A DNA stretch of 11,832 bases from Candidatus Liptonbacteria bacterium RIFCSPLOWO2_01_FULL_53_13 (GTDB lineage Bacteria; Patescibacteriota; Minisyncoccia; UBA6257; 2-01-FULL-56-20), in the NCBI GenBank assembly GCA_001818895.1, contig MHLB01000007.1, positions 1-11,832 of the forward strand, given 5' to 3'. Positions 5,825-11,832 of this stretch are shown here, one piece after another. Numbering within the stretch: position 1 is the stretch's first letter; each line of letters starts with the position of its first letter. The notes beneath the pieces were generated by a model, which was not told the origin of the DNA, searched no databases, and saw only the letters and a list, made by a program, of their open reading frames with translations. The position numbers were made by a program, and so were the translations under genes.

Positions 5825-7681
5825 TTATTCCACCGTCACGCTCTTTGCCAGATTGCGCGGGCGGTCCACGTTATGCCCGCGGAGCACGGCGGCGTAGTAC
5901 GCGAAAAGCTGGAGCGGAATAACCGCGAGAATGGGCGTGAGCATTTCAAGCGTTTTCGGAATATAGAATACGTCGTCGGCTGCTTCCCGGAGCGCCTCGT
6001 CCCCTTCCGTGGCAATCGCGATAACTCTCCCCTCTCGGGCGCGCACTTCCGCAATGGTGCCCGCCATTTTTTCATATACCGAATCCTTCGGCGCGATGAC
6101 CACCGCGGGAAAATCCTTGTCTATCATCGCGATCGGGCCGTGCTTTATTTCTCCCGCGCTGATGCCTTCCGCGTGCACATACGCGGTTTCCTTGAGTTTC
6201 AACGCTCCTTCGAGCGCAACCGCGTAGTTATACTTGCGCCCCAGAAACATAAAGTTTTTCGCCTCGCGGTATTTTTCCGCCACTTCCTTGATATGCTCCA
6301 CTTGGGTTTCAAGAATATGCGCAACTAATTCCGGTATCTTTTGCAATTCCTCCGCAACGCGCTTTCCTGTGGCAAGCGACATCCCGCGCATCCGCCCGAT
6401 ATAGACCGCGAAAAGCGCGAGAATGGCGACCTGCGCGGTAAATGCTTTAGTGGACGCGACACTGATCTCGGGCCCGATGTGCGCATAGACGCCTGCATCG
6501 GTTTCGCGCGCGATCGTGGAGCCGACTGCATTCACGATGCCCACGCAAAGCACTCCTTTCTCTTTCGCCTCGCGGATAGCGCCCGCGGTATCCGCCGTTT
6601 CGCCCGACTGGGAAATCGCAAGCACCACATCGCCTTCCTGAAACACCGGTTTGCGGTAACGGAATTCGGACGCCACGTCCACTTCAACGGGAATCCCCGC
6701 ATACTCTTCCAGCATATATTCCCCTATTTTCCCCGCGTAATACGCAGTCCCGCACGCGACGATGAGTATCCGCTTAGCGTTCCGCAGTCGTTCCTCAACA
6801 TCCGCAAGCCCCCCGAGCTTTGCAAGCCCTTCTTGAGGAACGAGCCGCCCCCGGATGGCGTTCTTGAGCGCGTCGGGCTCCTCAAAGATTTCCTTGAGCA
6901 TAAAATGCGGATATCCTCCTTTTTCCGCTTCCTCCGGAGACCATTCAATCGTGTGCTCCGTGGTTTCACGCAGATTTTTCCCCACGTCGTATACTTCGTG
7001 CCCCGTTCCCGTGAGCACCGCCATGTCGCCGTCATCAAGATAAATGACGCGGTTGGTGTGTTTTAATATCGCAGTCGCATCGGATGCGACCACGTATCCG
7101 CTGTCGGTTACTCCCAAAAGCAGGGGGCTGAAATTGCGCGCGGCAATGAGCGTCTCCGGATGCGTTTTGTCCATAATCACGAGTCCGTATGCGCCCTTGA
7201 GTTGCCCCAGTGCCTCGCGTACGGCGTGCGCAAGCGACGGGTTTCCGCCCCTCGCCTTGTTTCCTTTGATGATCTCCTCTATGAGATGCGGGACGACTTC
7301 CGTGTCCGTCTCCGACACGAAGGTGTGCCCGCGCGCCGTGAGCCACTTCTTGAGCTCTTTATAATTTTCAATAATGCCGTTATGCGCCACCCATATTTCG
7401 CCGTGGCAGTCGCCGTGCGGATGCGCGTTTATTTCGCTTACACCCCCGTGCGTCGCCCAACGCGTGTGGCAGATGGCAACCGGCGAGGTCTTTTTTTCGT
7501 CTATCACGCGCCCGAGGTCGGCAACGCCTTTCAGGGTTTTCGCCGAACGGACACGGTTCTCCTCCGCATCAAAAAACGCAATGCCCGCGGAGTCATACCC
7601 GCGGTATTCAAGCCGTTTCAGGCAATCAAGCCCGATCGCGACCGCGTCTCCTTTGCCGATATATCCTACAATGCCGCACAT
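5825..7681 (-). CDS. glmS: Glutamine-fructose-6-phosphate aminotransferase (isomerizing)
   Basis: A 618-aa, full-length GlmS that makes glucosamine-6-phosphate from fructose-6-phosphate and glutamine, the first step towards UDP-GlcNAc. The glutaminase domain begins MCGIVGYIG, so Cys2 becomes the N-terminal nucleophile after Met removal; RWATHGG (74-80), AHPHG (86-90) and HNGIIENY (100-107) are the usual active-site motifs. Two SIS domains follow: the first with ACGTAYYAG near 309 and ISQSGETADT at 356-365, the second with LEGALKLKE at 490-498 and EIKHGP at 511-516. The C-terminus ends DRPRNLAKSVTVE with the catalytic Lys (K613). The frame is open 12 codons further upstream, but only the ATG at 7681 puts Cys in position 2. 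It is probably transcribed alone and leaderless (-10 box 7 nt before the ATG). Confidence 0.97.
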   Translation of the reverse strand: MCGIVGYIGKGDAVAIGLDCLKRLEYRGYDSAGIAFFDAEENRVRSAKTLKGVADLGRVIDEKKTSPVAICHTRWATHGGVSEINAHPHGDCHGEIWVAHNGIIENYKELKKWLTARGHTFVSETDTEVVPHLIEEIIKGNKARGGNPSLAHAVREALGQLKGAYGLVIMDKTHPETLIAARNFSPLLLGVTDSGYVVASDATAILKHTNRVIYLDDGDMAVLTGTGHEVYDVGKNLRETTEHTIEWSPEEAEKGGYPHFMLKEIFEEPDALKNAIRGRLVPQEGLAKLGGLADVEERLRNAKRILIVACGTAYYAGKIGEYMLEEYAGIPVEVDVASEFRYRKPVFQEGDVVLAISQSGETADTAGAIREAKEKGVLCVGIVNAVGSTIARETDAGVYAHIGPEISVASTKAFTAQVAILALFAVYIGRMRGMSLATGKRVAEELQKIPELVAHILETQVEHIKEVAEKYREAKNFMFLGRKYNYAVALEGALKLKETAYVHAEGISAGEIKHGPIAMIDKDFPAVVIAPKDSVYEKMAGTIAEVRAREGRVIAIATEGDEALREAADDVFYIPKTLEMLTPILAVIPLQLFAYYAAVLRGHNVDRPRNLAKSVTVE

Positions 7682-7688
7682 GAGGGTA

Positions 7689-7697
7689 AGTGTATCA
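7689..7697 (-). promoter_or_regulatory. Extended -10 box of a probable leaderless glmS promoter
   Basis: On the minus strand TGA directly precedes TACACT (4 of 6 to TATAAT), giving the extended form TGnTANANT. The hexamer ends exactly 7 nt before the glmS ATG, the same spacing as at the GH1 gene. No good -35 and no Shine-Dalgarno are seen. Confidence 0.5.
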
Positions 7698-7835
7698 CAA
7701 ACCGGGTAAACCCCCACACCACGGGTCTATCCCTGTGGCTTTCTGGCTTACGCTTCGTGTTTCTTAGCATCCATTCCCATCGTTACGGGTTGGGCTTTCT
7801 GGTGTGGAGGTAAATATCACGCCGCAAAAATCATG
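7698..7835. other. Structured intergenic segment upstream of glmS, possible mobile-element remnant
   Basis: No gene is supported here. The segment carries a 10-nt direct repeat GGCTTTCTGG at 7737-7746 and 7793-7802, and an inverted repeat CCACACCA at 7714-7721 with 7800-7807 that would enclose it. A smaller minus-strand hairpin (CCAC/GTGG plus GGG/CCC) lies near 7719-7738. A short minus-strand frame ending at 7748 reads GMDAKKHEA then stop and is followed by that hairpin, a layout that recalls the end of IS200/IS605 tnpB genes; this resemblance is from memory and weak. Confidence 0.35.
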
Positions 7836-7883
7836 TTTCTCTCCATACCCCTTATTCGCACGAATAAGGGGTATGGAGAGAAA
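7836..7883 (-). terminator. Perfect 23-bp hairpin, terminator of the glmU-like operon
   Basis: Bases 7836-7858 pair perfectly with 7861-7883, leaving only 2 nt (CA) between the arms, so in RNA the top pairs would open to a small loop. On the minus strand it lies about 60 nt after the stop of the GlmU-like gene and is followed within a few bases by ATTTTT, which fits an intrinsic terminator that protects the glmS promoter from read-through. Confidence 0.65.
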
Positions 7884-7886
7884 AAC

Positions 7887-7928
7887 AAATCCCTCCCCTC
7901 TCCGAGGTAGCTCCTTTAGCAAAGGGAG
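7887..7928. repeat. Partial second copy of the dispersed repeat element
   Basis: Positions 7887-7909 match 5774-5796 exactly (23 nt). The following CTCCTTT and AAAGGGAG (7911-7928) correspond to the end hairpin of the first copy with small differences. Only about half of the element is present. Together the copies bracket glmS in the same orientation. Confidence 0.75.
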
Positions 7929-7941
7929 GAGGAGTGAGAAA

Positions 7942-8682
7942 CTACATCATTTTCCGCGCGAGCTCCAGATGCTCCTGGGTGTTCACGCCGATGCTTTCTT
8001 TGGGGTCAATGTCCATTGAAGCGATAGGCGCACCCTCGTCAACGGCCATTTGCACAAGATCAACGAGATAATATTCTCCCTGCGCGTTCCGCGCGGTGAG
8101 TTTCGGAAGATGTGCCCAGAGCCAATCGGCGCGGAAACAGAAAAATGAGGGGTTCACCTCGCGGATGGCGAGCTCTTCGGGCGTCGCGTCTTTCTTCTCC
8201 ACGATCTTCTTGATATTCCTGTCGGCGCTTCGGACGATGCGCCCCCAGTCGTAAAATGCCGCGCGCCAGTCGTCAAAGTCCGACACCTTGACTGTCATCA
8301 TCGCGAGCGGTGCATCGCCGGATGCATACAGCGCGCTCAGTTTTTTGATGGTCTCGGCGCTCACGAACGGATGGTCGCCGTAAAGCACCATAATAGCGGT
8401 TCCATTTTCCCTCAAAGAGGTTTCGGCACATTGCACCGCGTGCCCCGTGCCCAACTGCTCGTCTTGCACCACATACGTAAATTGCTCTCCGAGCGTCTCG
8501 CGCACGGTATCGCCGTCTTTTGCAATAACCACAACCGGGCTTGGGTCAATCCCTGCGCGCAGAACCGAATCCGCGAGATAAGAAATAATCGGCCTGCCGT
8601 TCAGGTCCTGCAATACTTTGGGCGTTTCCGACTTCATCCGCACGCCTTTTCCGGCGGCCAGAATCACAATTCGAGTATGCAT
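7942..8682 (-). CDS. GlmU-like nucleotidyltransferase, uridylyltransferase domain only
   Basis: A 246-aa sugar-1-phosphate nucleotidyltransferase that matches the N-terminal half of GlmU, which makes UDP-GlcNAc from UTP and GlcNAc-1-phosphate. Seen: LAAGKGVRM at 8-15 with PK at 21-22 (nucleotide signature), VVQDEQLGTGHAVQ at 71-84, YGDHPF at 101-106 (D103, metal), GRIV at 147-150, EVNPSF at 175-180, GEYYLVD at 202-208 and GVNTQEHL at 232-239 (N234, metal). The left-handed beta-helix acetyltransferase half of normal GlmU (about 450 aa in total) is absent, and the ORF ends cleanly with TAG, so this looks like a natural short form, not a broken gene. The acetylation step must be done elsewhere or is skipped. 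It is 12 nt after the methyltransferase and ends a four-gene minus-strand run just upstream of glmS. The exact sugar is not proven. Confidence 0.85.
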   Translation of the reverse strand: MHTRIVILAAGKGVRMKSETPKVLQDLNGRPIISYLADSVLRAGIDPSPVVVIAKDGDTVRETLGEQFTYVVQDEQLGTGHAVQCAETSLRENGTAIMVLYGDHPFVSAETIKKLSALYASGDAPLAMMTVKVSDFDDWRAAFYDWGRIVRSADRNIKKIVEKKDATPEELAIREVNPSFFCFRADWLWAHLPKLTARNAQGEYYLVDLVQMAVDEGAPIASMDIDPKESIGVNTQEHLELARKMM

Positions 8683-8694
8683 TATTGTCGTATC

Positions 8695-9537
8695 TTACTT
8701 CTTCTCAATAGTCGCGATAACAATTTCAGGTGGGACAAATTTTATCGGGCTCTCTTTTATGCGCGTTAAAAACGCATTGAATCCGGATAGCAAATTCTGG
8801 AGCCGTTCTTTTCCAAATCTTGACGTTGCTCTTTCGTCTTGAAGAAACATAGAAAGCTTGCCGATGGCCATTTCGCAAAGGCCTTCGATGTCTTTTGTGT
8901 AGTCGTCTTCCGAACGACTTTCGGGTTTTACGGATATTTCATATTTTTGCCCGGTTGTTTCCACAGTTTTACGGACAAGTTCGTCCAAGCCCTCACCCAT
9001 ATTGAGATCAACACCAAATAGTTCTGCGAGGTCATATTGTAATTCCTTAAATTCACCGATCTCTTGTGGATTTGCCTTACTCGTCATTGTCCGCCAATTC
9101 CACTCCATAATATAGACTCTCTGGCTACTTACGCGCAAAAGTTCTTGAATCGCCGATGCGCGATCTCCGGGAGGAAGATGCATAAGGACAAACCTCGCAT
9201 GAGACACGTCAATAGATTTATCTCTAAACGGAAGAGTTTGAATTCTCCCTCGGACAATTTCATTAAATACAATTCCTAGTATTCCGGCATTTTTTCTCAA
9301 GCCCGATATCAGTTCTGGAGCGACATCAAGCGCTACATATTCTCCGCCCTGACTTTCTATCCATTTTCCAAGTCTCGGGCTCGACCCTGCACCAACATCA
9401 AGCACCTTTCTTTGGGAAACGCTATCTGATAAAAGCTCTACCGAGACTTCATCGGGATATGTAAACTTTCCCAATCTGTTAATCTCGGCTTGAGGCACTC
9501 CGCTTGTATAAAATCCTTCTCGCGCTTCGCTGGTCAT
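8695..9537 (-). CDS. Class I SAM-dependent methyltransferase, substrate unknown
   Basis: A 280-aa soluble protein. Residues 45-53 (VLDVGAGSS) are the glycine-rich SAM-binding motif I, D71 in YVALDVAP ends strand 2 and should hold the SAM ribose, and TLPFRDKSIDVSHARFVLMH (101-120) is the motif III/IV region. The C-terminal third is charged and not recognised. I cannot name the substrate. The gene is visibly poorer in G+C than its neighbours: sampled lines give 33-45% against about 58-68% in glmS and the kinase, which suggests recent acquisition. Gaps of 9 nt to the histidine kinase and 12 nt to the GlmU-like gene make it part of one transcript. No Shine-Dalgarno is seen before the ATG at 9537. 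Confidence 0.75.
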   Translation of the reverse strand: MTSEAREGFYTSGVPQAEINRLGKFTYPDEVSVELLSDSVSQRKVLDVGAGSSPRLGKWIESQGGEYVALDVAPELISGLRKNAGILGIVFNEIVRGRIQTLPFRDKSIDVSHARFVLMHLPPGDRASAIQELLRVSSQRVYIMEWNWRTMTSKANPQEIGEFKELQYDLAELFGVDLNMGEGLDELVRKTVETTGQKYEISVKPESRSEDDYTKDIEGLCEMAIGKLSMFLQDERATSRFGKERLQNLLSGFNAFLTRIKESPIKFVPPEIVIATIEKK

Positions 9538-9546
9538 GATATATAA

Positions 9547-11190
9547 TTACGCTACCTTCTTAAGCGCCACATAAAATCTCGACCCCTTGTCCTTGCCCCC
9601 TGATTCCGCCCAAATTTTCCCGCTGTGCGCGTCCACGATCTTGCGCGCGATAAAGAGCCCCAACCCGGTGCCCAAAATGTCCTTTTTCACGCGCTCGTCG
9701 CGGATGAATTCCTCAAAGAGATGCGTGATGAGCTCTTCTGGAATGCCGAGCCCCGAATCGGTTACCGAGAGCACGTACGTGGATTCTTTCGGCGCAACCT
9801 CAACCTTCACGAATCCAAGGGGCGTGTACTTGATGGCGTTGTCTATCAAGTTCTGCACGACCTGTTTCAATTTTTGCGCATCGGCGTTCACCCACGCCGC
9901 CTCGGGCGGGGCGGTGAAGGTGAGTTCCAGCTTCTTCTCCCCCGCGAGCGGGCGCAATTCTTCCACGGTGTCTTCCACGAGCTTCCTAAAGTCAATGCGC
10001 GCAAATTGGTAGTCCATTCTTCCCTCTTCCACTTTCCGCACGTTCAAGAGCGTGTCTATGAGCATTACGAGCCCGTCGGCGGACTTTTTCATTTTAACGA
10101 GCGTTTCCTTCACTTTGTCGTTCACCTGCCCGTAAATCCCTTCTATCAGAATCTCGGTGAACCCCTTGATCGCCGCGAGCGGCGACTTGATCTGGTGCGA
10201 CGCAAGCGACAAGAGCTGGGTCTTAAGCCGGCTTAAGTCCTCCAGTTTCGCGTTCGCCTGTTTCAAATCACCCGCAAGCCGTTCCAGCTCCTCGCGCTGT
10301 TCCACTTCTTTCCGGACGCTTTTGATGAGGAGAATGCTGAACGCGAGCACGAGCAGGAATACGCCTGTGCGGAAGATAAGTATTAAAATATTCTGCGCAA
10401 AAATGGCTTCAAAGAAGACTGCAATCGTGAGCACGAGAGTAAGAATCTCCGTAGAAACGACCTTCATGTTAAGAAGGTGGTGCCGCAAAATCGCGTAAAA
10501 TGTAAATCCGGCAAACGGGAGAATGAAAAGCGCGCCGAGCGGGATAAATTGTGGAGCTTCAAAAAACGCAGGAAGAATAAAATTAAAAATCATAAGGAGC
10601 AGAAAGGTGAAGAATGTTCCCGCAGAAACGAACGCAAATTGCGTCCGCTCCGCTCCTTTCGCGCGAATTGTTTTTCGGATAAGAAGGAATACGCCGCTCA
10701 AGACAAGTATAAGAACGAGAATGCCGAAAAGCGCGATACCCAGCTCGTTCTGCACCCGCAGCACTTTCCCTTCCGGAGAAACCTCAAGAATACGCGAAAA
10801 TACAGCGGGGGTGAGCGTAAGAAGCGACGTGAATACTACGAGTGGAACTAACCCTTTTTTATAGAAAGAAGAAAAATCCACTTGGTCGCGCGGGAATACA
10901 TAGCACAACTGAAAAAACGTAAATGCGTGCCATGCGCCAAAGAATATGACTAGTCGAAGGACCCAGAACGAAAGAATGGGAGGTTGTGCCTGATATTGGA
11001 AATAGTTGACCACGCTCCATCCGACAGTGACAAGAGAAAACGCGAGAAATGTTTTATTAGTGATGCTTCTTGCATTATTAAAAAAAACCAAAAAACCGAG
11101 TATCGCGGTTGCCGCTATCGCAAGACCGACCGCAAAAAGGTCTGCATTCGCAAAAGTTCCGAGATTTGACTTGAAAATCTCTAATATCAT
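9547..11190 (-). CDS. Membrane sensor histidine kinase with N-terminal multi-TM sensor
   Basis: A 547-aa sensor kinase. Seven hydrophobic helices (about 16-37, 46-66, 74-99, 113-131, 149-171, 185-210, 215-235) resemble the 7TM sensor region found in many histidine kinases, and two more follow (248-269, 269-289). A charged coiled-coil linker (about 291-320) leads to the HisKA domain, with phospho-acceptor H332 in ASHQIKSPLAAIKG. The HATPase domain has the N box NLIDNAIKY (447-455), G1 DSGLGIP (478-484), an F box near LFEEF and G2 GTGLGLFIA (507-515). I chose the ATG at 11190 because it starts just before the first helix and follows the upstream stop by 5 nt; the frame opens 15 codons earlier inside the neighbouring gene. 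No response regulator is in the window, so its output is unknown. It may sense a membrane-associated or small hydrophobic signal. Confidence 0.9.
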   Translation of the reverse strand: MILEIFKSNLGTFANADLFAVGLAIAATAILGFLVFFNNARSITNKTFLAFSLVTVGWSVVNYFQYQAQPPILSFWVLRLVIFFGAWHAFTFFQLCYVFPRDQVDFSSFYKKGLVPLVVFTSLLTLTPAVFSRILEVSPEGKVLRVQNELGIALFGILVLILVLSGVFLLIRKTIRAKGAERTQFAFVSAGTFFTFLLLMIFNFILPAFFEAPQFIPLGALFILPFAGFTFYAILRHHLLNMKVVSTEILTLVLTIAVFFEAIFAQNILILIFRTGVFLLVLAFSILLIKSVRKEVEQREELERLAGDLKQANAKLEDLSRLKTQLLSLASHQIKSPLAAIKGFTEILIEGIYGQVNDKVKETLVKMKKSADGLVMLIDTLLNVRKVEEGRMDYQFARIDFRKLVEDTVEELRPLAGEKKLELTFTAPPEAAWVNADAQKLKQVVQNLIDNAIKYTPLGFVKVEVAPKESTYVLSVTDSGLGIPEELITHLFEEFIRDERVKKDILGTGLGLFIARKIVDAHSGKIWAESGGKDKGSRFYVALKKVA

Positions 11191-11195
11191 TTTTT

Positions 11196-11832
11196 TTATT
11201 TCGCGTTCCACGCAACAAGCGGCTCCGGCTTCCACGAACGGGCGCTCGGGGGGTCGGAAACCCCCAACCGGAACATTACTGCAATCATATCATTTCCCGC
11301 CCCGAAAGCCGATGCGATCGCCGCATAGCCGTTTTTTATCAACTCAACGTGTTTTTCTTTAAGCCCCATGGTATCGCCCCGCATAACTCGTTGTGCGAAA
11401 AAAAGCGTTCCTGTTATAAGGTGCATGCTCATCCCGCGATGCGTTGCTGAAAGCCATATCCGCTCAAGTGCGCGTCCGGCATGAAGGAATGCGCGGTCGC
11501 TATCGGGAACGAGCAGTGCGCCCATGGCGCTTCCCGTGGCATAGGTCGCGGCATTTTTCTTCGCAATCATTCGCGCCATGCCAAGCGCCGATGCAATCTT
11601 CATCATGCCCCAATGCCGGAACGCATTCTTCAACATAAAACGCTCCGGGGGCGCAAGTTCCATAGTCGGCGCAAAAAGACCGCCTCCGCGTTCTTTTTCT
11701 TCGCGTTCGCTCCAAACGATTTCCTTAAAAAATAGCGCGTGAAGGGGTTTGTGCTCTAACATGACGATTTCATTAATGCTTCCCGCTTCCCCGAGTACCT
11801 TTCTCCGGGCGCGGTCCTCAACGAATGCGCAT
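11196..11832 (-). CDS. Nitroreductase-like protein, N-terminus beyond the right edge
   Basis: The frame is open from the window edge to a TAA at 11196, giving the last 212 codons of a longer protein. The stretch GALLVPDSDRAFLHAGRALE followed by RIWLSATHRGMSMHL resembles the C-terminal half of the nitroreductase family, in particular the large Acg-like members, where an LxAGRALxRxWLxAT-type helix packs near the flavin. Residues near the end (GVSDPPSARSWKP) match the usual late RLG...P...R part. These enzymes bind FMN; substrate is unknown and some members appear to lack reductase activity. An internal Met at 11762 could be taken as a start, but the upstream codons read as continuing protein, so I treat the gene as cut by the edge. 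It is 5 nt before the histidine kinase and probably in the same operon. Confidence 0.65.
   Translation of the reverse strand, partial: CAFVEDRARRKVLGEAGSINEIVMLEHKPLHALFFKEIVWSEREEKERGGGLFAPTMELAPPERFMLKNAFRHWGMMKIASALGMARMIAKKNAATYATGSAMGALLVPDSDRAFLHAGRALERIWLSATHRGMSMHLITGTLFFAQRVMRGDTMGLKEKHVELIKNGYAAIASAFGAGNDMIAVMFRLGVSDPPSARSWKPEPLVAWNAK

Noticed and set aside
6341..7813. Two long plus-strand frames (6341-7066, 7160-7813) opposite glmS
   Set aside because: glmS is certain over its full length, and these frames contain no plausible motifs.
7682..7941. glmS ribozyme or other riboswitch upstream of glmS
   Set aside because: I could not match the conserved ribozyme core, and the best promoter leaves no leader. 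A covariance search would decide.
1..11832. tRNA or rRNA genes, or a UGA-recoded genome
   Set aside because: No tRNA cloverleaf or rRNA segment was recognised by eye, and the certain genes have no in-frame TGA, so recoding is not supported.

Overview
The window looks like chromosomal DNA from a candidate phyla radiation (Patescibacteria, probably Parcubacteria-like) bacterium. The evidence is indirect. Genes are tightly packed, almost none has a Shine-Dalgarno sequence, and all certain genes end in TAA or TAG and read normally in the standard bacterial code. The GH1 enzyme, the secreted-type glycosidase domain, the GlmU-like protein without an acetyltransferase domain and the multi-pass histidine kinase all resemble versions I associate with that group. 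No rRNA or other taxonomic marker is present, so the assignment is inference.

Layout. Positions 1-310 are a GC-rich block (about 67% G+C from 61 to 300) that can be read as a small membrane-peptide unit on the plus strand or as a Cys-rich protein running off the left edge on the minus strand; neither is certain. From 358 to 4350 lies a plus-strand sugar-use operon: a GH1 beta-glycosidase, a 10-TM EamA/DMT transporter fused to an (apparently external) clan GH-A-like glycosidase domain, and a ROK-family sugar kinase. A promoter overlapping the kinase stop codon precedes rpmE (ribosomal protein L31) and glmR/yvcK (UDP-sugar-binding regulator). A strong hairpin ends this half.

The other half is on the minus strand and converges on it. 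It holds glmS (glucosamine-6-phosphate synthase) with its own promoter, and upstream of that a four-gene run: nitroreductase-like protein (cut by the right edge), sensor histidine kinase, a low-GC SAM methyltransferase, and a GlmU-like nucleotidyltransferase, closed by a 23-bp hairpin.

How the genes may work together: glycoside cleavage outside or inside the cell, uptake, and phosphorylation of glucose feed hexose phosphate. GlmS and the GlmU-like enzyme draw on that pool for amino-sugar nucleotides, and GlmR is known in Bacillus to bind UDP-GlcNAc and stimulate GlmS. The window therefore reads as a sugar-scavenging to UDP-amino-sugar neighbourhood. It is also rich in small palindromic and tandem repeats, several of them inside coding regions and translated in frame, and a dispersed repeat element flanks glmS. 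Two genes that begin transcription units (GH1 and glmS) have a -10 box exactly 7 nt before the ATG and are probably leaderless.
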